From: Eleginops maclovinus
Lineage: Eukaryota; Chordata; Actinopteri; Perciformes; Eleginopidae
DNA: 64,000 bases
Assembly (NCBI RefSeq): GCF_036324505.1
Contig: NC_086352.1
Span: 23,986,637-24,050,636 of the forward strand
Reading direction: 5' to 3'
A program made the translations under genes and the position numbers. Numbering within the stretch: position 1 is the first letter of the stretch; the number at the start of each line of letters is the position of its first letter. Positions 52,494 through 64,000 of the stretch are shown here, piece after piece. Under the pieces are notes generated by a model. It saw only the letters and a list, made by a program, of their open reading frames with translations, was not told the DNA's origin and made no database searches.

Positions 52494-55400
52494 TCACCAG
52501 TAGAGGCAACGCTTAGCTGAGTTCTTCTTTGGACCAGTATAATATTGCTTTTCTTTAGAGACTGGAGGAGTGAGGAGAGGTAGACTGAAGAGGATAATGA
52601 TAGTCAGATTCACCACCAGACAAAGCAGCCCTGCACACACTGAGTTGTAAAAGGTGATGGGTATGGAGTTTTCAAGGAGCCAGGGGTGCCTTGTCATCAT
52701 GTCCTGTTCAATGGCCTTCATCTGGAAGTGTGTGCCGAGGATACCGCACACATGAAAGAGTTGATGGCTGTGACCTGCAGAGGGAGCAGTCGAGTTGTCT
52801 TTAAAACAGCATACTGACATGAAAACTGAAAAACAGTAGCAGCCCATTCAAGCCCTCAGTAGTTCTCAGTTTAGGAAATGAACCTTCGGTATCATTTTCA
52901 ATGTTGTTGAAGAATGCTGCAGGTTTAGAACATAATGCTTTGTATAAACATATTGATATAATCGTTCAGTCATTTTTTTACTGTTTCAAGGTTTCTTCAC
53001 ATTTTTCCTAATTGGTTTTGAGAACTTCTTGTTAATAATGAGGATCTAATTTTAGTGCTGCGGGGAATAGCAGACATATGTGGTAATTCTCTGTAGGCTT
53101 TTGTCACACTGGGAAAATAAACAAATGCTGATGACATGAATGGCTTCTGGTTATACCTATGTAGTCAAAGCTGCCAGGTGCCAGGCGCTCAGGTAAATGT
53201 GTGGCGAACAGAAAGCCTGTGAGGAAAGCCAAGGCGATGTGGTTGCAGTGGAGGATGTTTGTATCATTGTCTGTACAGCCCTCTCCTACACACAGAAACA
53301 CCTGTAAATAACAAACACACAGAAAAAATTACAGTGCTATCTCCATTATATCCATTTTTATCACCTTCACGATTCTTAACGAGGCATGCACTCCTTTAAA
53401 ATGTTGCTGTTAGTTCTCTCTCCCATGAAATGTAGGACTTAGTAGACCTCAGGCTGATCAGATTAAATAAGAAATGTATGTAGACATATTGAACAATAAA
53501 ACTGTGCCTCTTGTCTCAATTATGGAACATTGAAATTTCACCTTTTCACTGTAAGACTGGATTCATATCATATTCATATCATAACATGTTCATTTCCAAT
53601 GTGCATTTAAAAAAGGCAAAAGTGCTGCAAAATGTTCAGATTATATAAATGTATCAGAAATAACCATTGCCATGGGCCTTAACACACTATAATGTATATG
53701 AAAGTGTAAGCATTGAGCACTAGAGCCAATGATCTACCCTAAAAACTGTAGAATTGTTTTAACTCCTTAATGTTTAGCGGAAATAAAATAATAATAATAA
53801 TAATTTGAATTTATATAGCACCTTTCTAGGTACCCAACGCCGCTTTCCATTTTGTGAGGACAGACAGAAAACAAATAAACAAACAAAAAACTAGAGCAAA
53901 TATAAGAACAGAAAAATAGACTATAGGGATGGAGGAGGTCTGATAGGTACTGTGTAGCGAGACCATGGAGAGACTTGTAGATGAGGAGGAGGGTTTTGAA
54001 AGTGATCTGGGACTTGATCGGGAGCCAGTGAAGGTGGATAAGGGTGGGGGTGATGTGCTGCCATGGTTTGGTGCGGGTGAGAACTCTATTCTATAATTCC
54101 AGTTAAAGATGTATCATTTCGGTCAATATATATTGACTTTTGTCTGAGACACAAATCCTTTCAGGTATGTCTTTTGTAAAGACACGTGTGAAGTAAATAT
54201 GTGGACATACCCTGTAGAACAGAGGAATGTTGTCAAACAGGTAGGGGTAGGAGAAGGCAACAACTCGGAGGTATTTGCTGAACTTCGGACTCTGGGACAC
54301 AGTAAATCTGAAAAAAGGAAGAACTTTTTCTTAATTACAAGAAACAATGCTAATATAAATTTCTCATGGTTAAACTGTGCAACAGCTGTAGAGGAACCTA
54401 TGTGGAAACTTCTAGCGCAAGCCTCACCAGAGGTAATACCATAATTATAAAATACTTTTTGATTTAATCCATGTGGATACAGTGTCTTGTCATCCTTTAC
54501 CAGCATAGCATACTTCCCTGCTGAAGACAGTGTACCTGAGCTGGAAATGTCATGATAAGGAAAACAGTTCAGAAATATATTATTTACTTTTAAATCAAAG
54601 AAGTTGAAATATATTAATTACTTAATAAATACATTTGTGCTGTATTCAATATGATGAACATGGTTTTTGAGGAGAGGGACATGCTTAACAGAACTCTTAG
54701 AATTAATTTTAAAAATCACATGCCAGTATTGTATAATACCACACTTCAACACATTAGCCATCTTTGGTTTCCTGAGATTAACAGTCATTAAAAAACATGT
54801 TCTGCCACGCTAACCGGCTCAGCTGAAACTACAATACAGTTGGAGGTAATCAGTTTAGGGTTTGTCTCTACAGTCTTGGGATACACCCTTTGTAATAGAG
54901 AGAAACTCAGTTCTTGAAAGTCAACAATGTCTGTTGGATAAAGTTTGTCCTTAGATAATCCCACATGATAAATCAACATGCTCAATCAACCTACAATAAG
55001 TTGGAATAGTGAAACTATAAGAGGAGCAGAATTTTTCCAAATGCATTGTCTTTATCTCTTTATGATGCCATGATGATATTGCAGAAATGGTAAGCCAAGC
55101 CTTAGCAGCAGGGAGAGATAAGTGAAAGAGCAATACATTTAGCTATACTGAGAAAACAGTCATTCAGAACATGAACAGATAACAGCGCTAACAATGTGAC
55201 AGGAGAGAGGGGAAGCAGTGTTGTATTCATACAGAATGGGTTCCGAAACTATTTGTCTCCAGTGAGAAAGGTCCAACAAAGGTTATATTTCCCAATTTCC
55301 CGGTATCATTTGTTAATAAAATTATTATTTATCCTAATGAAAACCATTCACCCCGTCTTGCTTTATCTGGTAACCAAGGTAATAAGGTAGGATTTATCTC

Positions 55401-56857
55401 ACACATGAGTCCCCAAATATCTGAGACCAGTTACAAAATATGCCTTAGACCAGGACAAAGGTGAAAAGCAAAATACAAAAATTGGTACAATTGACCAACT
55501 TTTCATTTCATTGTCAAAGTGTTTTATGTTTACTCCATTGCAATTATTTATACCTTTAGGTGCACATTACTTGGCAGATTCAGATTATTAATGCAATATT
55601 CCGTAAAATGTAAGTATTTCTACACTGTACTACTGCTATTTTTACTTAAATGGACCGTGTATAGAATTTGGCAGGATGTAGCGTGGCATTTAAAGGTTGC
55701 ACACAATTGAATACCCCCCACTCACCCCTTCCTTTACAAGACTTCAGTAATGAGCTGCCAGGAATTACCTTTCAGACAAACAAATCCTAAACTCTGTGAC
55801 TTAAAATTGGACATAACTGATGTTAGCTTTTTTGTCAGGAAAATGCTTGCTCATTATCATGTTACTCTTTGTTTCCGATAGAAAACATTAAGCTTCATTG
55901 TTCTCTGTATAAAGTAACTGATCTCAACATACCTGGAGTAGCAGGCCAGGCCCGTGCACACCACAGTGTTGAGCATAGCCATGGGGACGTACCACTGGTG
56001 GAAGAAGCTGTTCACCCACTTGTCCGGGAAAACATAAGCTGAGTAGCTGATTGCAGACCCTGCAGCAGGACACAGCAGCAGAAAGCAATTGTAAACTTGC
56101 ATTGTGCTTTTAAGCGGAACTCCATTAAAGGAACTCCATGCAATTATTCCCATCAGTTTGAGTCAAGGTAACAACATGTGGACTTACCCAGACTGTAGAA
56201 ACTGAGGGCACCGTAATCGAAGAAGAAACAGATGTGGTATGCCCGCTCCGACATGCTGCTGAAGGTGTGAGCACAGCTTGACGCCAGCGGATAAATGCAG
56301 CAGGAGAGCAGGAAGACGACCAGAGGCCAGGTGAAGGAGTCCTGCCATGCTGTGTGCATCAGCACCACAGTCCCTGTTTTCCATAGGAAATACCTGCAGG
56401 GAGAAACAAATAACATTGAGATGACTATATTGGGTGGTGCATATCTGAGATTTTGTGTGTGTCTTTTTCACAATTCTGTAATGATTAATCAATTTGATTT
56501 AGAGCATTATCATCTTATCACACGTCAAGCATTTGGCAGCAATCCTAATAAGAAAAGGACAAACAAATGAATGACTAAACATAGAGCAGACTGATATAAA
56601 AAAAAAAACCACTCAAACAAAACCAAGTGAATGTTATCAGGGGGTATAGTTTGCCTTGTGTGGCTGTTTCCACACGTCTCATTAACAAATCACTGTTATT
56701 TGTGCTTTACCCCGTCACTGAGCAGTTAACTAATTGAGACAACTCATATGAAAGCCTCGAGCTCAGATCTGCTCATTAGCGGCTTGCCTGTAGGTACACC
56801 AAGCCCCAAGACACAAACACCCATGTGACCTCAGCATATGCTCAACAACCCTACACA

Positions 56858-56905
<48 letters not shown>

Positions 56906-56946
56906 CCACGCACCCACACACCAACGCACGCCCGCCCGCCCGCACC

Positions 56947-57006
<60 letters not shown>

Positions 57007-59513
57007 TTCTCCCTCAACCATACAGTCAAAGCAACTAATCTCAGCAGGAGGATGTTCGGCATGGCTCATGGGAGCAGTAACCTCAGTAGTACATGGGGAA
57101 ACTTACTCTACGTAAACACACAGACATGCACAATGAAATAATTGCATACGTTAAATAATGTATTTTACGTTTAATCTTGTCAAAAAGAGAGGAGATAGTA
57201 AGCAATGGAGCTCCATTTAGAATGGACTAACTGTGTCAAGATTTGGAGTCGACAAATAAATATTAATCCTCATTCTTGCACTTAATAGCTTCAGCCTCTT
57301 TCCTTATTCTTCCTTCGGCTTTTCAGCTTCCCTGTCTCCACCTGAAGGGGTTGCATCTTAGTTAAAAATTAAGAAGCTGAGAAAACAACTGCAAGACACA
57401 GTCTTCTTCAGTTTACGAAATTTTAGAAGCAGGCAATGTGTAACCTTAGATTAAAATGTAACCTAACGTCATTACATAAAGCTAACTGTTCTGTAAAATG
57501 AAAGTTGATCATACAAGTGTCACAAAGATTGTTATACCTATAGCATAGAACTAAAGCTGTGAACTAAAGGAAATGTGCTATAACTCTATGTGTAATAATA
57601 TTTATTTTGAGTGTTAATAGTAACTTGATATGCCATTTATTTCTATTCATTGAGATCACTTCTGTTGAGTGACATGCATACATCTTTTGAGTGCTCTTGA
57701 ATCTTGTTTTATTAGTGTGTGTGACAATGTGGAATATTGAATGTACCTTTTCAGGAGCTGCACAGAAAATGTATTTTTTCACTTACAATAAAGTCAGTCC
57801 TTTCTTTTGCCAATATACATTTCGGAACGCCATGGTAACTTTCCTTAAACTAGTTAAAACAACGCTTTCTGGAGATGTATAATTTGATGGAGGGGATATT
57901 CCCAGCAGAAAACGTAAATCAAATTATGAATTGATTAAAGAATAAATGAACTGTATGAATGCAGCTGTACTATGAGAGTCTGTTTGCACAAACAGTAGAA
58001 AACACTGCAGGAGGTCTGTTGCACATCCCAAATGGTTGCTGGGATGTATGATCTCAAACAAATTGTCTTCATGTGTAATCTGTCTCCTTTTACATGGAGC
58101 TGTTGCTACGATATCCAAGGGGTTTATTACTGAAGTATGTAAAGTCTGCTGCTCTCCCGTCCTCGTTTTAATTACTTGAAGAGTTCGTTTATGTAAAAAA
58201 ATTCACTGGAATGTATTCACTGACAGACACAATGAATGCCAAGCAGACAGATATTGTAGCTCTGGATATGAGCTGTAAAAATTAATGGTAGTCTTCAAAT
58301 GGTAATGTACCAGAACTGAACTATAGAACCACACAATGAAATTCTGCAATACTCTCTGACCTACAGGCTCTACAAGCTGATCAAGAGTCCTTTCATCACA
58401 TAGCAGGACAAAGAAACTCTCCCAGCTGAAATTTAAAATCACAAAATATTGTAAAAGATACTTTAACTTACAACTCTGCTGTAGGGAGTAGACTTTTCGG
58501 GATAACACTTTTCGTCTGAATAAATAAAGATTGCTCTTGGTTAATGAGTGGTGACCTCTTACACAAATTAAGCCATATGCCTCCAAAACAGTTGAAAAGG
58601 AAAACAGCTGTTCACGCCCTCAGGTGTGTCACATGTGACTCTCAAACAAAAGTGGCAAACACATGTTTATAAGACCTATAAGTTTGATGCATTGCAGCAA
58701 GGAAAGAACATTTATCAGCTGTACCAGGTGGGAAGGAAGTGTGTCCAGATGTTGAGCGTCTCATTGGTCAGCTGGAAGAGGCTCAAGATGCAGTCAGTGG
58801 CTGAGCTGTGGGGATGTCGGTATCCAGAGATGATGCCGTCCTCATGGAAAAGCTTAAGAGAGAAAACCTTGAGTTTAGTTCGCAGCAAGTTTGACACTTT
58901 TGTGAAAACATATATTTCTCCTACTCTGGAAACAGAAGACATCTCTTAATAAATAAGAGTTGCAAGTTTGGGAGCAGGGTTTGGGATCCCCCAATATACA
59001 ATACAAATGACAGATCATAACACGATCGAAGGTATAGAAATAAAATAAATAAATATTCTTTATTTATAAATCAAAAGTATATTTTTTCTTATAAAATGCT
59101 GGGAATTGAACCCTTTTATGCTTAAAGAAATCTGTGAAGGAGAAATCACGGTCTAGACTTTGGTGACAAGCCATGGATTTGTTTCACCTAGGGTTAATGG
59201 GTTGAAAGAGTGAACACTGATTTAATAATACTTATTTAGCTTATTTTAGCTAATGTTACACTTTAACCTGCACTCACAGGTAAAACTGAGTAATCAATAC
59301 GTTTTTTCAAAAAGTGAAATCATAAAAAAGTTGTAAATAAAGGTATTTTTTTAAGTCTATCTAACCAACCTTAACCTCGACTGAATCCACCTCAGTTTGA
59401 CTGTGTTAACGTGAAAATGCCATAAATGTTCATTAAAGATAACATAAAGAGGAACTTACTTTGGGCACTTGATTGATGGTGAAGACTCGCGGTAATTTGA
59501 TGAGGCTGAGCAT
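52494..59513 (-). CDS. paqr5: Membrane progestin receptor gamma (PAQR5), complete, 7 coding exons
   Basis: A seven-transmembrane PAQR-family receptor; mPR proteins mediate rapid non-genomic progestin signalling at the cell membrane. Coding exons in transcript order: 59460-59513, 58725-58852, 56188-56393, 55933-56059, 54211-54307, 53157-53301, 52494-52774. All borders are GT-AG and phases agree; the total is 1,038 nt (345 aa; human is 330). It begins [11 protein letters not shown] and holds the PAQR N-terminal motif [10 protein letters not shown]. The metal-site pattern is SSCAHTF (His103), FDYGA (Asp120, 17 residues on, the same spacing as in AdipoR1) and GHSHQLFHV (His256 and His260). The C-terminal tail is lysine-rich and ends CLYW. 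Teleosts have paqr5a and paqr5b; I cannot say which this is. Introns hold a LINE fragment, an AAGTAC repeat fragment and a compound CA tract. Adjacency to kif23 supports the call. Confidence 0.95.
53775..54087 (-). mobile_element. Truncated, internally deleted LINE 3' end in paqr5 intron 5
   Basis: Read on the minus strand it encodes the typical C-terminal end of a non-LTR retrotransposon ORF2: [20 protein letters not shown], then [20 protein letters not shown]. It jumps directly to the 3' tail GGTGCTATATAAATTCAAAT followed by (TTA)n. The usual region between YLSDLL and the tail is mostly missing, so the copy is internally deleted. The clade (L2/CR1/Rex-like) is a guess. Confidence 0.75.
55535..55665 (+). 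repeat. Fragment of AAGTAC-rich dispersed fish repeat
   Basis: The stretch has TACTCCATTGCAATTATTTA, CTTGGCAGATTCAGATTATT and the end ACTGCTATTTTTACTTAAATG. These match segments of the very common teleost repeat rich in ACTTAAGTAAAAGTA motifs. It is a partial, older copy in the intron between paqr5 exons 4 and 5. Confidence 0.55.
56857..57003. repeat. paqr5: Compound (CA)n tract with C-rich core, in paqr5 intron 2
   Basis: Two CA runs (about 56860-56903 and 56955-57000) flank a core of CCCACG, CCCG and CCCA units. The core at 56931-56956 has seven C-runs of three spaced by one to three bases. On the minus strand, the paqr5 sense strand, this is G-rich and fits the intramolecular G-quadruplex pattern. 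Confidence 0.97.
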
Positions 59514-61200
<1,687 letters not shown>

Positions 61201-61208
61201 TCTAAAAC

Positions 61209-61470
61209 GCTTAACGTGAACAAGCTTAACGTAACTTAATGTCCCTAAACAGCGATCAATGCTCACCAAATTTCTCTCGGACATGTCTTGCCATGAACAC
61301 TTACACCTGTCAAAAAATCAAAACCGAAATCCTATTATTATGGACATTATCTTACATTAAGTGTTTTCCTCTCATTGAAGCCTATTATAGCCTTTAGGAA
61401 AAGGCTTAACGTAACTTAATGTTCCAAAACAGCGATCAATGATCACCAGATTTCTCAGACATGTTTTTTG
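61209..61470 (+). repeat. Direct repeat, two about 62-bp copies 180 bp apart, upstream of the element gene
   Basis: Copy one (61224-61287) and copy two (61404-61464) share GCTTAACGTAACTTAATGT, then ACAGCGATCAATG and TCACCA and end in ACATGT, with a few substitutions and a short gap. A further partial GCTTAACGT lies at 61209. The arrangement sits 550 bp upstream of the open frame at 62011, so it may be subterminal repeats or promoter repeats of the same mobile element. Confidence 0.7.
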
Positions 61471-61519
61471 AAACACAAAGCTTTACTGCCTCCGGTTGTT
61501 TCAGGACTGCAGCGTGTGG

Positions 61520-62010
61520 TCGGGAGGTGTCTGACCTACTGCTTTTTTTTTTTTCATACAGACTAGTGCGAAAATCAAGCAGCTTATAAACATCATATTT
61601 TAAAAATAGAAGATGTTTGCAAATAAAGAAACGCCATTACAGATTTTTGGAGTTTTATTTAAGTTATTATCTAATATTTTGTCCAAGAGATGCTGATTGT
61701 TACGAAAAGTTACGCAAATTCCTGTTTTGGCCAGAGAGAGGGGAGTTTGTTCCAAAGCTTGCCGCTGTTATCAACACCCTCCACCAGGAATAGTGGGGCA
61801 GATAACAGCATTTTTTCATAAGAATCGTTCAAATGTGGATACAAGCGCCAAAATTGGCTCAATTACTCTATGGGTATTGCTCTTCCAATAAAGAACGTTA
61901 GCCACCGCGAAAAACCCTCATGTCGGCTGCAGCGGCCATTTTGTTTCCGCCATTATCAAAATATGCGTTTTCCATGATATCTTGTGAAAAAAACATCAGA
62001 GCACATATAG
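61520..62010 (+). other. Possible 5' exon/intron region of the element gene
   Basis: A T14-type pyrimidine run followed by CATACAG (61542-61561) is a good splice acceptor. A second weaker one, CACATATAG, ends at 62010 directly before the open frame that begins DDVYPYVLMVKDY. Between them a 67-codon open segment (61590-61790, different frame) ends with a protein-like stretch (RKFLFWPERGEFVPKLAAV) and a stop. At 61930-61955 GCGGCCATTTTG and TTCCGCCAT resemble YY1-type sites. Exon structure is unproven. Confidence 0.25.
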
Positions 62011-64000
62011 GATGATGTCTACCCCTATGTTTTGATGGTCAAGGATTACAATGATACCATAGAAAACATAATTGAATGCTTTGTGACATCCACGGCAAGT
62101 ACTTCAACAGATTTGCCAGATGCCAGTCTACTGAGATCAGAGATTGCTCTGGAGTATGAGTGGCTGGAGAAAATCACTGTGACTGAGGGGCCTGTAGATG
62201 TTACTTGGTCTGCACACCATGCTTCAAAGAAGAGAGGCCCTGCATTTGAGGTCAGCATCACATCACTGTTACCTCTGCTTCGTGATCAGGCCCACTCCGT
62301 TGCTACTGTCAAACATGTGATGGACAAAATTAAAGACATTGTAGCATTCCTGAACCCAGGCCAGGTACCTGTTCTTGCTGCTGACCAACCAATCTATGCA
62401 GTAGCCAAGCAGGTGCAGTGGCACTGGCCTGAGAAGTATGGTGAAGACAATTTTGTCATCATGTTCGGTGGTCTGCACATAGAGATGGCAGCACTGAAAT
62501 CAATTGGAACTTTACTTCAGGACAGTGGTTGGACAGGGGCTCTGGTGGAGGCAGGGATTGCATCTCCTGGTACAGCTGAATCATTTCTGACAGCCTCAAG
62601 CATCACTAAAACACGGCAAATGCACCAAATTACAGCATGCAGCCTGTACAAGCTCCTGAAGGCAGCTTATCATAACCACAATGAAGAGATGCTTGACTTT
62701 GAAGCTTGGTGTGAGAAACGGAAACAACAAAGCCCCCAATTTGAATTCTGGCATTTGGTCTTGTCAATGGAACTTGTAATTCTCCTGCTGATCCGGTCAT
62801 TCAGGTAGGCCAACTTCAGCCTGTATTGTCAGTCTCTGGCAGAGCTAATACCATATTTTTTTGCCAACAACAACGTAAATTATGCACGATGGCTTCCTAT
62901 CCACCTCAGAGACATGGTGACTCTCAAACATAGGCACCCTGAGATAGCACAGGAGTTTCAGAGTGGAAAATTTGTTGTGCACAAATCAGCCAGAGACTTC
63001 TCAGCAATTGCTATGGACCAAGCCCATGAACAGGCCAATGCTGTCATCAAGTCAAGTGGGGGAGCCATAGGTATCACTGAAGATCCATCAGCACTGAGGA
63101 GGTGGATGATAGCTGGACCTGAGGTCAGCCGCTTGGTTCTTCAATATGAAGCATCATCCAGTGCCAGGGAGGGTGCAAAGCACACCAGTCACCACGAACA
63201 GACGGCAAATGCTCAAATATCATTTCTTGATAGAGTCAAGAAGCTAACCAGTGTCCTGGAAGATCTGGGAAATCCTTTTGCTGAGGAGAGCCATGATCTG
63301 TTCTCACTTGACACAAAGGATATTGCAAACCCAAGTGTCGCCATGTTTATTCATACTCACTTTGAGAGAGGTAGCGCCCGTTTCCAAGAGTTCATGAAAG
63401 GATTAGAGGAAAAAGATCCCAAGATTTATGAGCCCATCAAGAAGAACTACACCAACTTCTTCCATCATGGCTCACCCTCAGTCCATTTTTCAAAAGAGAA
63501 AGTGCTGAAGGAGGACTGTCAGCTTTTCTCCAAGCTTTTCATCTCTTGTCAGAGCAGAGAATGTGACCTCAAAGAGTTTTTCAAACATGAGAATCAGCCA
63601 TTCCCTGCTGCCTTGAGTGATGGTGGGAGGCTTCACACTGCTCAAAAAGCTCAGTTGGCAGCCATACTTGAGTCTCTTGTCCCAATCTATGACACCGAAC
63701 CAGAAGTGGAAACCTGTATTATTGATGGCTCAGCTCTTATCAACAGTTTGCCCCCACGGAGCTCAAAGACATTTGGCGACTATGCTTCATTTGAGTTTCT
63801 CCCAAAACTTGAGGGATACTCTGTGAAATACAAAAGAACAGACATAGTCTTTGACATCTACCGGCAATCAAGTTTGAAAGCAGAGACCAGGTCTAAGAGA
63901 GGACATGGAGCCAGAAGGAAAGTGACCTGCAATGGCAAAATACCAACTAACTGGCGGAATTTTCTCAGAAATGATGACAACAAAACTGAGCTGTTCCACT
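62011..64000 (+). pseudogene. Mobile-element-like gene of an uncharacterised fish/cnidarian family, one in-frame stop, runs off the window
   Basis: A frame open from 62011 (ATG at 62035) encodes 257 residues to a TAG at 62806-62808, then continues in the same frame without another stop to the window end, at least 660 codons in all. The protein after the stop carries on smoothly (ANFSLYCQSL...), so the stop looks like a point nonsense change. I recognise the whole as a family of long uncharacterised proteins, multi-copy in fish and coral genomes. Visible parts: AADQP (Asp codon 62383-62385), GGLHIEM (His 62476, Glu 62482), MDQAHEQAN (63013-63039), resembling a transposase D/H/E pattern of the DUF6589 kind. 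Then IIDGSALIN (Asp 63724-63726) and VFDIY..SLKAETRSKR (Asp 63853-63855), resembling the XPG/FEN1 N-terminal motifs. The domain names are inference; membership in one continuous coding frame is directly seen. Confidence 0.75.

Noticed and set aside
62806..62830. A short intron at the in-frame stop (GTAGGC ... CTTCAG)
   Set aside because: It would be only about 15 nt long, and the residues read straight through fit the family, so a nonsense mutation is simpler.

Overview
The window is nuclear DNA of a ray-finned (teleost) fish. The evidence is two multi-exon vertebrate genes with GT-AG introns, very long (CA)n/(GT)n microsatellites, and dispersed repeats typical of fish (tRNA-derived SINEs, a truncated LINE 3' end, AAGTAC-rich and AATCGATT-type repeats). 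The species cannot be named from this sequence.

Layout. Positions 1 to about 40,050 hold no gene I can support. This is an AT-rich intergenic stretch with two long GT microsatellites, a SINE, two retroelement tails, a MITE-like remnant, and several more complex, GC-balanced blocks that look like candidate conserved non-coding elements (the latter is inference only). Positions 40,626-51,284 (minus strand) carry a complete kif23 gene (MKLP1/CHO1 kinesin-6). I could join 23 coding exons in consistent phase into a 977-residue protein. Positions 52,494-59,513 (minus strand) carry a complete paqr5 gene (membrane progestin receptor gamma), with seven coding exons and 345 residues. The two genes are head to tail in the order paqr5 then kif23, as in human 15q23. 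Human RPLP1, which follows KIF23, was not found in the 40 kb downstream.

From about 61.2 kb to the window end lies a plus-strand mobile-element-like gene of an uncharacterised family also seen in fish and cnidarian genomes. It has one in-frame stop (62,806-62,808) and is otherwise open for about 2 kb to the window edge. Its N-terminal half has a transposase-like D/H/E pattern. Near the window end it has paired motifs resembling the N-terminal part of XPG/FEN1-type nucleases. This is the best candidate for an undescribed system here.

The two host genes have unrelated roles. kif23 encodes the motor subunit of centralspindlin for cytokinesis, and its proximal promoter carries a CCAAT box and a CHR-like site typical of G2/M genes. 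paqr5 encodes a seven-helix steroid receptor of the PAQR family with its metal-binding residues preserved. No CRISPR arrays, operons or functional tRNA/rRNA genes were seen.
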